A stretch of 61,000 nt of DNA from the NCBI GenBank assembly GCA_018335925.1, contig JAGXRF010000115.1, positions 1-61,000 on the forward strand, in the 5' to 3' direction. Of the stretch, positions 8,331-16,906 are shown in pieces (position 1 is the stretch's first letter; each line of letters starts with the position of its first letter). Source of the stretch: Flavobacteriales bacterium (GTDB taxonomy: Bacteria; Bacteroidota; Bacteroidia; Flavobacteriales; Flavobacteriaceae). The notes beneath the pieces are model-generated. The model was not told the origin of the DNA. It searched no databases and was given only the letters and a program-made list of their open reading frames with translations. The position numbers and the translations under genes are program-made.

Positions 8331-9640
8331 TATTTTGTGTTGGACATTAAAGTTAATTGAACGATGTGTTTGGTTTTAGAGGTGATTTTAAATCGATTGT
8401 CCATTCGATGGCCAACCACCCAAACAATTTGGTTATCGGAACAAAGCACCCAAGCGTTTTCTTTATCGATGATAGAAAATTTCTCGTCTTTAAAAAACTT
8501 AGATAGCTTTTTCTTTCCTTGCATTCCGAAGGGGTAAAAGTAATCTCCTTTTTGCCATCTTCGCAATTGTAAGGGCAAATTTAACGAATCTTTATCGAGA
8601 TACACTACCGAAGCATCTGTTTCAAATTCCGTTGGAATTACTGTGCATTCCTTCCACTGCAAATCGATTGGTAAATTTAAAGATGAAGAAGTAACTTCAT
8701 AAACTTCTTCTTCCTCATGCAACGTTAGTGGTTGCAATAACAATTGCTCTCTGTTTTTTAGCAAACGAAAGTTTTTACTGTAGATGGTTTTTCCGGAGGT
8801 AGCATCTAACAATTGGTAAATGTCATCCCAAGCTGTAAATCCAAAAGGTGCCAACCATGCAAATAATATATATTGAAATCCGGGAATTAATTTTAACCGG
8901 TTTATAGGTAAGGATTGAATGTTTTCTCCCTCGCATTGGAGCAAAAATTGTAATTGGTTTTGCACCATTCCTTCCGCAAATTGCTGCACGGCTTGCAAAT
9001 GCTGCATGGTTTGCAAAGCTTGGTTTAAAAACTCCGGTTGGTTTTCATTCAACAACGGAATTATTTGGTGTCGGAACCAATTGCGTTGGTAGTTGGTTTT
9101 GGCATTGCTGCTGTCTTCTCTAAATACAATTGGTTTGACCTCAGCAAAATGCAAAATTTCCTCTTTGGAAAAAGCCAATAAGGGTCGAAATATTTTATCG
9201 TTTTGTTCCGGAATGCCTAAAAGTCCTTTGATTCCGGTACCTCTTCCTAAATTAATAAAAAAAGTTTCCAACGAATCGTCTGCGTGATGAGCAGTAAGTA
9301 AAAGTTCTAAACCATTTTCTTGCATCACCGTTTCAAACCATTGGTATCGCAACTCTCTGGCAGCCATTTGAATCGAAATGCCTTGCTGCTCTGCATAAGT
9401 CAAGGTGTCAAACCTTTGCACAAAACAAGGGATTTGGTGCTGGTTACAAAAATCTTCTACCAAAGTTTGGTCTGCTTCACTATCCGAACCACGCAACTGA
9501 AAATTGGCATGGGCAACTGAAAAAGCGATAGATTGCTTTAATAACAAATGAGCCAAAACCATGCTATCAACACCACCGCTAAGGGCTAATAAGCACTTCT
9601 TATCACGTAAAAAAGCAATATGTGCTTCTTTTAATTTCAT
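8330..9640 (-). CDS. tilS: tRNA(Ile)-lysidine synthase TilS
   Basis: A 436-residue ATP-dependent enzyme that converts cytidine 34 of the CAU anticodon of a minor isoleucine tRNA to lysidine, changing its identity and codon reading. The N-terminal PP-loop ATPase signature Ser-Gly-Gly-Val-Asp-Ser-Met is at 21-27. The His-His-Ala-Asp-Asp segment and Gly-Arg-Gly-Thr-Gly motif follow in the Rossmann-like domain. The C-terminal TilS substrate-binding domain contains the Lys-Gly-Asp-Tyr-Phe-Tyr-Pro-Phe-Gly-Met segment that is typical of the family. Length matches the longer TilS form. It overlaps dsbD by one base and directly abuts the beta-barrel gene upstream, so it belongs to a minus-strand run of unrelated housekeeping genes. 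Essential in most bacteria. Confidence 0.95.
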   Translation of the reverse strand: MKLKEAHIAFLRDKKCLLALSGGVDSMVLAHLLLKQSIAFSVAHANFQLRGSDSEADQTLVEDFCNQHQIPCFVQRFDTLTYAEQQGISIQMAARELRYQWFETVMQENGLELLLTAHHADDSLETFFINLGRGTGIKGLLGIPEQNDKIFRPLLAFSKEEILHFAEVKPIVFREDSSNAKTNYQRNWFRHQIIPLLNENQPEFLNQALQTMQHLQAVQQFAEGMVQNQLQFLLQCEGENIQSLPINRLKLIPGFQYILFAWLAPFGFTAWDDIYQLLDATSGKTIYSKNFRLLKNREQLLLQPLTLHEEEEVYEVTSSSLNLPIDLQWKECTVIPTEFETDASVVYLDKDSLNLPLQLRRWQKGDYFYPFGMQGKKKLSKFFKDEKFSIIDKENAWVLCSDNQIVWVVGHRMDNRFKITSKTKHIVQLTLMSNTK

Positions 9641-10498
9641 TTAGAATGGAATTCCGTAGGCTACTTGAAAAACAAAACTTCTCCCTAAACCATCTACAAT
9701 TTGTTCTCTATTTAACAGTGGCATGGCAGCTATCAATTGCAATCGATGGTTGTTTTTAAAAGCATAAGTAACGTCTGCCATTAAATTAATGGTGAGTCCG
9801 TCTGTTCCAGAAATTTTCCCATTTAAAAAAGCAGGATCAAACAAAATAGGGAAATTGCTATTAAACGTGCCTTCATCTTCTGCAATTCTGTAAATAAACA
9901 TGGTAGAAGGCTGTAAAGACCAACGATTAAATTTCCATAAATAGGTAGGTTTTAACAACAAATCTCCACCTCTTTTAAAAGAAACTCCATCTTTGGTGGT
10001 AATCGTATTTAGTGGTTGTTGGTAACCTAAGGTTAATTGAAATGCATGGTTGGTATAGGAAATTCCGGCAATTACATCAAAAGTTCCATTAGATGGTTCG
10101 GCATCTAAAAAAAAGGTCTCTGGGGTTGCAAAAGGTATTTTTGCTCCCAAAGTATATTGCCACTTTACCTTTTCGTTACTTGTTTTGGCATGATATGTCC
10201 CGGAAACAAACCAATCTGACAAACCAAAATTATCGATAAATCCATTGCCTCCATACTTGGAGGTGACTTTGGTAGCTAGTGAAAATTGCTTGTTTAATTG
10301 CACATGGTATTGCACAAATTGTTGCAATACATTAAACTCGTTGGTAGTTCTTTCGTAGGAAGACCCAAAGCTAATGTCGTTTTTACCAAGTTCTTTGGCT
10401 TGCATGGCACCTATGGTACAAAATCCAGCATCAGAACAACCTTGGCCATACATGAATGCAGAACCAAATAAAACTAAAAGACAGAATCTATTTTTCAT
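9641..10498 (-). CDS. Predicted outer-membrane beta-barrel protein
   Basis: A 285-residue exported protein. The signal peptide ends near residue 19 (Met-Tyr-Gly-Gln), followed by a short cysteine-containing segment and then alternating polar/aromatic strands ending in a C-terminal Tyr-Gly-Ile-Pro-Phe. A terminal phenylalanine and amphipathic strands are typical of outer-membrane barrels. I do not recognise a named family. The stop codon directly abuts the tilS start (9640/9641), and the upstream pabB gene is 23 bases away, so it is probably part of the same transcript. The mature start contains two cysteines (Gly-Cys-Ser and Phe-Cys-Thr) that might form a disulfide or anchor. Function unknown; a small-molecule pore or porin-like role is only a guess. 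Confidence 0.75.
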   Translation of the reverse strand: MKNRFCLLVLFGSAFMYGQGCSDAGFCTIGAMQAKELGKNDISFGSSYERTTNEFNVLQQFVQYHVQLNKQFSLATKVTSKYGGNGFIDNFGLSDWFVSGTYHAKTSNEKVKWQYTLGAKIPFATPETFFLDAEPSNGTFDVIAGISYTNHAFQLTLGYQQPLNTITTKDGVSFKRGGDLLLKPTYLWKFNRWSLQPSTMFIYRIAEDEGTFNSNFPILFDPAFLNGKISGTDGLTINLMADVTYAFKNNHRLQLIAAMPLLNREQIVDGLGRSFVFQVAYGIPF

Positions 10499-10521
10499 AT
10501 TTTTTTTTAAAACTAATCAAT

Positions 10522-11799
10522 TTAAGTGAGAATCTGCAACATTGCTTTTGCTTTTAGCAAACATTCCTCATATTCCATTTCCGGATTGGCTTGAATGGTA
10601 ATGGCACTACCTACTCCAAAGGATACGATTTTTTTGGCAGCATCGTGTTGGATGCTTCTAATCACCACATTGAAATCAAAATCTCCAGTGGGTGTAATGT
10701 AGCCAAAAGTACCACTATACCAACCTCGTTGGAAAGTTTCTAAAGCTTCGGTAATTTTCATGGCAGAAATTTTAGGAGCTCCAGTCATGCTACCCATCGG
10801 AAACGTGGCATGGATGATGTCCAGCCAATGGGTTTCCTTGCTTACTTCTGCCACAATAGTACTGATCATTTGGTGTACTTGCTCAAAGGTATAAATCCCG
10901 AAAAGTTCTTGTACTTGCACAGAATTTTTAACAGCCAAACGCGACAAGTCGTTTCGAACCATATCAACAATCATCACATTTTCCATTTGTTCTTTTGGGT
11001 CGTTTCGTAAAGCAGTTTTTAATTTTCCATCTTCTTCGTTTGTTTTACCTCGTTTTGCCGTTCCTTTGATGGGCTGTGATATAAGTTGGTTGCCTGTTCG
11101 CTTGAGATATCTTTCCGGTGAAGCACTTAATAAAAACTGCTCTCCCATTTTTGCAAAAACACTCATAGGTGCTTTAGAAATTCGATTCAACTCCTGAAAC
11201 ACTTGCCATGGATTTATGTTGGCATTTTTTGCCACAAACTCCATACAGTAATTGGTTTCGTATATATCTCCTCTTAGGATGTGCTGCTGTACTTTTTGCA
11301 CAGCTTTCAAATAGGTTTCCTTACCAATAGAAGTGATGTTTAAACTGGATTTTTCCGTACTTTTTAAAGGATGCATTTCCTCTGTTAGAAACACATAATC
11401 AACTTCTATTTCTTGTTGTATCTCTTCGAGATAAGAAAAAAACAGTTGTCCTTTTTGAAGATAAATTATTTTCTTAGGCTGAAAGAAAAAAGCATCAGCT
11501 ACTGCAACACTTGTTGCATTGGAAGAAGTTAATCCGTAGATTTGGTTTTTGTAGTCGTATGAAAAATACCCAAAATACCAATCTGGTTTTTCTTTTCTTA
11601 TTTTTTGGATTTCCGCTACATCCCATTGTTGATGAATATCTGCTCCAATCAACCAATCGTAAGTAGCATAGGAGTCTTTAACATCCTCTACATTGCTTTC
11701 CAACCAAATAAAATGTGATTGTTGCCGGGTCCAAGCCAATAGTTGTTGGAACCAAGGAAAATAATCAGAAACCGGAAAACTTTTGGTTACTCGCATCAA
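10522..11799 (-). CDS. pabB: Aminodeoxychorismate synthase component I (PabB-like)
   Basis: A 425-residue chorismate-binding enzyme, most similar to PabB, which makes 4-amino-4-deoxychorismate from chorismate and ammonia for folate synthesis. The C-terminal chorismate-binding domain shows Pro-Ile-Lys-Gly-Thr, Asp-Met-Val-Arg-Asn-Asp-Leu-Ser-Arg, Gly-Ser-Met-Thr-Gly-Ala-Pro-Lys and a Ser-Gly-Thr-Phe-Gly-Tyr segment, all conserved across anthranilate synthase/PabB/isochorismate synthase enzymes. No glutaminase domain is fused, so a PabA/TrpG partner must be encoded elsewhere. The PabB assignment over TrpE rests on overall form and its being away from trp genes; it is not certain. The start overlaps the rnz stop by four bases. 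Confidence 0.88.
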   Translation of the reverse strand: MMRVTKSFPVSDYFPWFQQLLAWTRQQSHFIWLESNVEDVKDSYATYDWLIGADIHQQWDVAEIQKIRKEKPDWYFGYFSYDYKNQIYGLTSSNATSVAVADAFFFQPKKIIYLQKGQLFFSYLEEIQQEIEVDYVFLTEEMHPLKSTEKSSLNITSIGKETYLKAVQKVQQHILRGDIYETNYCMEFVAKNANINPWQVFQELNRISKAPMSVFAKMGEQFLLSASPERYLKRTGNQLISQPIKGTAKRGKTNEEDGKLKTALRNDPKEQMENVMIVDMVRNDLSRLAVKNSVQVQELFGIYTFEQVHQMISTIVAEVSKETHWLDIIHATFPMGSMTGAPKISAMKITEALETFQRGWYSGTFGYITPTGDFDFNVVIRSIQHDAAKKIVSFGVGSAITIQANPEMEYEECLLKAKAMLQILT

Positions 11800-12707
11800 A
11801 ATTCAAATACTTTGCCATCGTCTGCCAAATGTACGGAAGAAAACACGGTTTTGGCTTCTTCCGCAAACATTTCCAAACTTTTGTAACGGGTAGAATAATG
11901 CCCTAAAATCAAATGTTGCACCCCGGCTTGTTTGGCTACCATTGCCGCTTGTTTGGCAGTACTGTGTTTGGTTTTCTCGGCCAAATCGACTTCTTTATCT
12001 AAAAAAGTACTTTCGTGGTACAAAACCGTAGCATTTGGAATACGCTGAGCCAAGGTTTCATCAAAAACAGTATCCGAACAGTAGGCATAGGATTTTGGAG
12101 GATCGGGAGCAAAAGTCAATTCCTCATTTGGAATCTCGGTACCATCTTCTAAAACCATATTTTTTCCTTGCTTGATTTTAGAAAAATACACTTGGTCAAT
12201 AGGATAATTCCGAATGGCATCCATATTTAATTTGCGTTCTCCTAATTTTTCTTCCAACAAAAACCCATTACAATATATGCGGTGGTTTAACGGAATAGTG
12301 GTGACTTTATAAGAATCTGTCTCCAATATTACTTCAGGTTCTTTGGATGTTAATTCGTGAAAATACAGCGGGTATTTGGTATATGATTCTGATAATTTTA
12401 ATTGCATTAGCATCAACTCTTTGATGCCTTTTGGTCCGTGAATGTGCAATTCTTTCTCTCTATTTAGTAAAGAAAACGTAGAAATCAACCCGATTAATCC
12501 AAAAAAGTGATCTCCATGTAAATGCGAAATAAATACATGGTTGATGCGAGAAAATTTGACCTGTTGTTTGCGTAATTGTACTTGCGTGCCTTCGGCACAA
12601 TCAATTAAAAACAATTGATTTTTAATTTCCACCACTTGCGAAGTGGGGTTAGATAAACTTCTGGGAGTGGCCGCATAGCAACCCAAAATATGAATTTTTA
12701 ACGACAT
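11796..12707 (-). CDS. rnz: Ribonuclease Z
   Basis: A 303-residue metallo-beta-lactamase-fold endonuclease that removes the 3' trailer of tRNA precursors and also trims other RNAs. The zinc motif His-Leu-His-Gly-Asp-His is at 62-67, preceded by Phe-Ile-Asp-Cys-Ala-Glu-Gly (about 34-40) and followed by the Gly-Pro-Lys-Gly segment. Later histidine and aspartate ligands are in Tyr-Cys-Ser-Asp-Thr, His-Glu-Ser-Thr-Phe and Gly-His-Tyr-Ser-Thr-Arg. It is of the short tRNase Z form. It overlaps pabB by four bases and is preceded three bases upstream by a small STAS-like protein gene, an arrangement I recall as common in flavobacteria. Confidence 0.96.
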   Translation of the reverse strand: MSLKIHILGCYAATPRSLSNPTSQVVEIKNQLFLIDCAEGTQVQLRKQQVKFSRINHVFISHLHGDHFFGLIGLISTFSLLNREKELHIHGPKGIKELMLMQLKLSESYTKYPLYFHELTSKEPEVILETDSYKVTTIPLNHRIYCNGFLLEEKLGERKLNMDAIRNYPIDQVYFSKIKQGKNMVLEDGTEIPNEELTFAPDPPKSYAYCSDTVFDETLAQRIPNATVLYHESTFLDKEVDLAEKTKHSTAKQAAMVAKQAGVQHLILGHYSTRYKSLEMFAEEAKTVFSSVHLADDGKVFEF

Positions 12708-12710
12708 GAA

Positions 12711-13043
12711 TTAAAAGCCTAAGTCTCTTTCAATTTCATCCATTTCAATGGTATCTTGTGCTTCTAACACCGATGGAACCACATCTAATTGTTCCGGTAA
12801 TTGGTCTTCCGACAAAGCATCACAAACCACAATAAACGATTTTTTATTCTTTTTGTGTTTTTTGCTAAGTGGAATCAAATCTTTCAAATGTTCCGGTTTG
12901 ATTTCGGAAAACTTAGTAACATCTACCACAAAATTTTGGTCGGGAAAATCTTGCAAAGGCAATTGCAATCTTTGCAAAAAAACTTCCCAAAGTGGTTGGG
13001 TATTTCTGATAAAAGTAGTGTGTCCTTTGTGGTCGATTTTCAT
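12711..13043 (-). CDS. Small STAS-like protein upstream of rnz
   Basis: A 110-residue cytosolic protein with no signal or membrane helix. The strand-helix order, with a Phe-Val-Val-Asp-Val strand, an acidic helix and a second Phe-Ile-Val-Val-Cys-Asp strand followed by an acidic C-terminal tail, looks like a STAS/anti-sigma-antagonist-type fold; I infer this from pattern only. The C-terminus is strongly acidic (many Asp and Glu). It is separated from rnz by only three bases and so is very likely co-transcribed and translationally coupled. Its constant position next to rnz could mean a role in RNA processing, but no function is known to me. It is distinct from any enzyme I can name. Confidence 0.75.
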   Translation of the reverse strand: MKIDHKGHTTFIRNTQPLWEVFLQRLQLPLQDFPDQNFVVDVTKFSEIKPEHLKDLIPLSKKHKKNKKSFIVVCDALSEDQLPEQLDVVPSVLEAQDTIEMDEIERDLGF

Positions 13044-13144
13044 TTGTTTGTTCTGGTTTGATGTATTTGTAAAAGAAATAGTAATCTGAAAAATCTATTA
13101 CGAAGATACTAAATTACCAGAAATTGACACCATTTCAATAGCGA

Positions 13145-14602
13145 TTACTCGTATTTCTTGATTTCGTTGGTTGCCTCTAAAATATTATAATTCTTCCAAT
13201 AGGATGCATCGTACTTAGTGAGTTCGTCCGGAAATATATATTTGGGCAGTTGCAATTGTTGTAAATCAGCATCTTGCATTGCTTTTGATTCAATTACCAA
13301 TAACTCGTTGTTGGCATGTTGTTTGGACTCTTGTAAAATGGCAAACTTCAATTCTTTACGAGCTTTTTTATCGGGGTTATTTTCGGTAAACGACAAACTT
13401 CTGTCAAAATAAATATAATTTGACATCGAAGTTTGGATGTACTTTGGCACATAGGTACCGGTTGATGATTTTTGAAATAATGCCATTTCCTTTCTGGCAA
13501 AAGTGTTGAATTTAATACCCAATAAAAACTTCAAATTCACACTATTCATTTTTTCTCCATCTAACATTTGGTAGTCGTATTTAATGATGGCAAAATCAGA
13601 AGTTTGCACATATAAATTTCCTTTAAAAATAGCCTTGCTTCGTTTTGGTTCAAACTGCAAATGGTAGCAAACTTGCCCGTTAATTAATGCCAAATCCAAC
13701 TTGGTGAAGTTGTAATCTTTCATGTTTTCGATAAAATCTTTTTGCGACAATCTATTTTTGGAAAATAACGATTGGTATTCTTCTCCCAATTTATTCGGAA
13801 TGCTATCTCTTTTTCGCAACGAAACAAAATCTTTAATATTTGCATTCTTTTTAATCGGAATAATCCCTGATTTGATGTTAAAAGTATGCTCCGATTCTAA
13901 GTTAGAAAAAACCTTTTGCATCAACTTACTTTGGGCAGCATCGTTGGAGTTTTCTTTTTCCGGATTGCCCAAACGAAGTATTTTTTGGTGGGATATTTTG
14001 GTGGAGTCTTTCCCTTTATAAACTTCAAGCAATTTTTCCTCAAATGAAGTGTAAGGCTCTACTTTTACCAACTGATTGGTTTTGATGCCTTGGTTCAATT
14101 CTTTGATTTCTTTGTTAGAAAGATTGGCAGCATCTTTTAAAGAAAAATCCGCATTAATCACTTCCGAAGTAGTTTTGGTTCGCATAAACACTTGTAGTTG
14201 TATGTTTTCTAGCGAATGATTTTTTTGGAGATTATCTTTCAATTTTTGTAAAATTTCAGGAACGGTTAAATTGGCATTGGTAATGATGACCTCTTCTAAC
14301 ACATTGTTTGCAGGTGCCAAAACAACTTCTTGTCCGTTTTCAAAATCGCGAATGATCATTTTCTTTTCTGCAAACCCCATAGAGGAAAAAGTAATGGGAG
14401 TGTCCAACGAAAAATCTTTGGTTTGCAACACAAAATAACCTTCGTTATTGGTAATTACCCCATAATTATCCGATAGCAATACATTGGCAAAAGGAATAGG
14501 TTTTTTGGTAGATTCTTCTACTACCCTACCTTGTAAGGTTTTGTTTTGGGCAAATCCAATGATGGAAACAAAAAGAATTACAAATACAGAAAAATGTCGC
14601 AT
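13145..14602 (-). CDS. Exported protein with carboxypeptidase-like regulatory domain, large
   Basis: A 485-residue protein with a signal peptide (residues 1-18, ending Gly-Phe-Ala-Gln) and a CarboxypepD_reg-like beta-sandwich domain at about 20-100, identified from the Leu-Gln-Gly-Arg-Val-Val start, Pro-Ile-Pro-Phe-Ala-Asn-Val core and Thr-Asn-Asn-Glu-Gly-Tyr-Phe turn. The remaining 380 residues are mixed helix and strand, with a lysine-rich central part and no named match. Such proteins are abundant in flavobacterial outer membranes. It lies alone on the minus strand, facing away from the DUF2520 operon that begins at 14679. The paralogue at 5385-6260 has the same N-terminal domain. Probably periplasmic or surface-associated; function unknown. 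Confidence 0.8.
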   Translation of the reverse strand: MRHFSVFVILFVSIIGFAQNKTLQGRVVEESTKKPIPFANVLLSDNYGVITNNEGYFVLQTKDFSLDTPITFSSMGFAEKKMIIRDFENGQEVVLAPANNVLEEVIITNANLTVPEILQKLKDNLQKNHSLENIQLQVFMRTKTTSEVINADFSLKDAANLSNKEIKELNQGIKTNQLVKVEPYTSFEEKLLEVYKGKDSTKISHQKILRLGNPEKENSNDAAQSKLMQKVFSNLESEHTFNIKSGIIPIKKNANIKDFVSLRKRDSIPNKLGEEYQSLFSKNRLSQKDFIENMKDYNFTKLDLALINGQVCYHLQFEPKRSKAIFKGNLYVQTSDFAIIKYDYQMLDGEKMNSVNLKFLLGIKFNTFARKEMALFQKSSTGTYVPKYIQTSMSNYIYFDRSLSFTENNPDKKARKELKFAILQESKQHANNELLVIESKAMQDADLQQLQLPKYIFPDELTKYDASYWKNYNILEATNEIKKYE

Positions 14603-14665
14603 ATTACTTTTTTTTCAAAAATAGGTAAAAGCTAAGTTGGATGGTGCAGCATTGTATCAAATTTT

Positions 14666-14673
14666 TATCTTTG
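14666..14673 (+). promoter_or_regulatory. TAnnTTTG -7 box of the DUF2520 operon, likely leaderless
   Basis: TATCTTTG at 14666-14673 matches the Bacteroidota -7 consensus and ends five bases before the ATG at 14679, so transcription would begin at or next to the start codon. No strong TTG -33 element is seen at 19-20 bases upstream. Confidence 0.6.
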
Positions 14674-14678
14674 TGCAT

Positions 14679-15443
14679 ATGACAAGTATTACTATTGTTG
14701 GAAGTGGTAACGTAGCACATCATTTGGCAAAAGCAATGGTTGCACTACAAAGCTATGACTTTGTTTTGCAACAAATATTTGCGAGAAATCCGGAAAAGTG
14801 GATATGGAAAGATGCTTCTGTAGTGGTATCTAACCAATGGAAGGCTTTGCAACCAACGGATTGGATCATTTTGTGTGTAAAAGACGAAGCTATTGCAGAA
14901 GTTTCCAGCCAAATCCCGTGGAAGGAAGCCTTGGTAATACATACTTCCGGAAGTACTTCAATGGAAGTGATTGCTCAGAAAAATAAGGGAGTTTGGTACC
15001 CCTTGCAAACTTTTTCAAAAGCTACAGAAGTTAGTTGGAAAGAAATTCCGATAGCTTTAGAAGCCAATCATCCAAAGCATTTAACGGATATGGAAACTTT
15101 GGCAAAAATGCTTTCAAACAAAGTGGCCGTTTTAAGGGAAGAACAACGATTACGATTGCATTTGGCAGCAGTTTTTAGTTGTAATTTTGCCAATCATTTG
15201 TACCATATTGCAGCCAATTTATTGGAGAAAGAACATTTACATTTTGATTGGATGCTGCCATTGATCCAAGCAACCACTACAAAATTAGAGACGCTTTCGC
15301 CAAAAGATGCACAAACAGGCCCTGCCTTGCGAAACGATGGTAATACCATTAACAAACAATTGGCACAATTGCCCGAAAAAGAAAAAGAAATTTACGACCT
15401 ATTAACCAAATCTATTCAAGCATACCATTTAAAAAATGAGTAA
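14679..15443 (+). CDS. Rossmann-fold DUF2520 protein (ProC-like)
   Basis: A 254-residue protein with an N-terminal NAD(P)-binding Rossmann domain (Val-Gly-Ser-Gly-Asn-Val-Ala near residues 6-12) followed by a helical DUF2520 C-terminal domain, an architecture resembling pyrroline-5-carboxylate reductase. Its substrate is not established. I place the start at 14679 rather than at an upstream in-frame codon because a TAnnTTTG box ends five bases earlier, the protein then begins directly with the Rossmann strand, and the upstream 14 codons would overlap the promoter. It overlaps kdsC by eight bases and heads a six-gene operon through to the PIG-L gene. The exact enzymatic role is unknown. Confidence 0.85.
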   Translation: MTSITIVGSGNVAHHLAKAMVALQSYDFVLQQIFARNPEKWIWKDASVVVSNQWKALQPTDWIILCVKDEAIAEVSSQIPWKEALVIHTSGSTSMEVIAQKNKGVWYPLQTFSKATEVSWKEIPIALEANHPKHLTDMETLAKMLSNKVAVLREEQRLRLHLAAVFSCNFANHLYHIAANLLEKEHLHFDWMLPLIQATTTKLETLSPKDAQTGPALRNDGNTINKQLAQLPEKEKEIYDLLTKSIQAYHLKNE

Positions 15444-15960
15444 AAGTTATAAAGAAATATTAGCTGACATCCGTTGTTTTGTGTTGGATATTGACGGTGT
15501 TTTAACCGATGGTAGTTTGCACATAGCAGAAAATGGCGAATTGCTTCGCATCATGAATGTTCGGGATGGCTATGCCATGAAAGCTGCCATAGATGCAGGT
15601 TTTGAAATTGCCATTATCTCCGGTGGGAAAAATGAAGGAGTTAGAAAAAGATTGCAATTGTTAGGCATTACCAATATTTATATGGGAGTACGGGATAAAG
15701 TGGAATGTTTAGACGAGTTTTGCGACATTTACCAAATACCGATGAGCCAAATTTTATATATGGGAGATGACATTCCTGACTTCGAAGTGATGAAAAAAGT
15801 AGCATTGGCTGCTTGTCCGCAAGATGCAGCTCCAGAGATAAAATCGGTTAGTCACTACATCTCGCATGTCAAAGGAGGAAGAGGTGCCGTTAGAGATGTG
15901 ATTGAGCAAACCATGAAAGAGCAAGGCAAATGGCAACAATTTTTGAACGGTCAAATTTAA
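15436..15960 (+). CDS. kdsC: KdsC-like HAD phosphatase (KDO-8-P phosphatase)
   Basis: A 174-residue HAD-superfamily hydrolase of the KdsC type (class C0, lacking a cap). It is predicted to dephosphorylate 3-deoxy-D-manno-octulosonate 8-phosphate, giving KDO for lipopolysaccharide inner-core synthesis. The nucleophile motif Asp-Ile-Asp-Gly-Val-Leu-Thr-Asp-Gly is at 18-26, the Ile-Ser-Gly-Gly motif follows near residue 56, and the Mg-binding Gly-Asp-Asp-Ile-Pro-Asp is near 112-117. Length and lack of a cap fit the family. The start overlaps the upstream DUF2520 gene by eight bases and the downstream prenyltransferase follows after four bases, so the gene is co-transcribed. Since it sits away from kdsA/kdsB, some uncertainty about the exact sugar substrate remains. 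Confidence 0.9.
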   Translation: MSKSYKEILADIRCFVLDIDGVLTDGSLHIAENGELLRIMNVRDGYAMKAAIDAGFEIAIISGGKNEGVRKRLQLLGITNIYMGVRDKVECLDEFCDIYQIPMSQILYMGDDIPDFEVMKKVALAACPQDAAPEIKSVSHYISHVKGGRGAVRDVIEQTMKEQGKWQQFLNGQI

Positions 15961-15964
15961 TTCC

Positions 15965-16906
15965 ATGAAACACCTATTGTCGTGGTTGCGTATCCTCCGT
16001 TGGCCAAATATTACATTGATCTTTATTTTTTTATATGTGTTTCGCTATGGCTTTTTGTTGCCACAATCGATGAGTTTGTATTTGGGAGATCTCAATTATA
16101 TATTATTAGCTATTAGCTTAAGCTTGATTACCGCAGCAGGCTATATCATTAACGACATCCAAGACCAAGGCATAGATGCTTTGCACCCGAAGAAAAAAGT
16201 TTGGATAGGTACTTTGGTTTCGGAAGAAACGGCTTATAATGTATATGTAGCACTGAATATATTGGGAGTTGGCATTGGATTTTGGATTGCCAACGAAGTA
16301 AACAAACCCGCCTTTGGGATTTACTTTGTGTTGCTGGCAAGTTTAAGTTATTTGTATGCAACTTATATAAAAGGTTGGTATTTTTTTGGCAACTTGTTGG
16401 TTGCATTAATGGTATTTTTAGGAGTCAGTTCCATTTTATTGTTCGACTTACTTCCGTTGGTGCCAGATTACTTTAAGCCAAAGCATGCAGTTGCCATGTC
16501 GGTACTATTCGATTATGCCATTTTTGCATTCATCACCACTTGGATTAGAGAAATTATCAAAGATTTGGAAGACCATCCATTTGATGCAACTTTCGGATTG
16601 AAAAGCATGCCAATTTGGATAGGAGTAAAAAAAACCAAAATGGTGTTGATGGTGTTGATGACAATTTTAACCATCATAGTATTGCAATACATTCATTCCA
16701 AACTTTTGTTCAACGGACATTATATTAGTACGTTTTATTTATACTTAACGGTAGTAGCACCAATTTTATGGAGTATCCTTCATCTTTGGAAATACAATAC
16801 TAGTAAAGAGTACCATAAAATGTCAACAGTATATAAATTTATTTTGCTTTTTGGCATACTTTCTGTAGCAATTGTGAACTATCAAGTTATGCACTATGTG
16901 GAATAG
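15965..16906 (+). CDS. UbiA-family prenyltransferase
   Basis: A 313-residue membrane enzyme with about eight transmembrane helices, belonging to the UbiA superfamily that attaches polyprenyl groups to acceptor molecules. The first Asp-rich motif Asn-Asp-Ile-Gln-Asp-Gln-Gly-Ile-Asp (63-71), followed by His-Pro-Lys-Lys-Lys, and the second motif Lys-Asp-Leu-Glu-Asp-His-Pro-Phe-Asp near 200 are the Mg-diphosphate binding sites. Bacteroidota members are often labelled geranylgeranylglycerol-phosphate geranylgeranyltransferase by homology to archaeal enzymes; the true acceptor here is not known. It is preceded by kdsC by four bases and overlaps maf by 11 bases, so it is embedded in a single operon. 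Confidence 0.88.
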   Translation: MKHLLSWLRILRWPNITLIFIFLYVFRYGFLLPQSMSLYLGDLNYILLAISLSLITAAGYIINDIQDQGIDALHPKKKVWIGTLVSEETAYNVYVALNILGVGIGFWIANEVNKPAFGIYFVLLASLSYLYATYIKGWYFFGNLLVALMVFLGVSSILLFDLLPLVPDYFKPKHAVAMSVLFDYAIFAFITTWIREIIKDLEDHPFDATFGLKSMPIWIGVKKTKMVLMVLMTILTIIVLQYIHSKLLFNGHYISTFYLYLTVVAPILWSILHLWKYNTSKEYHKMSTVYKFILLFGILSVAIVNYQVMHYVE

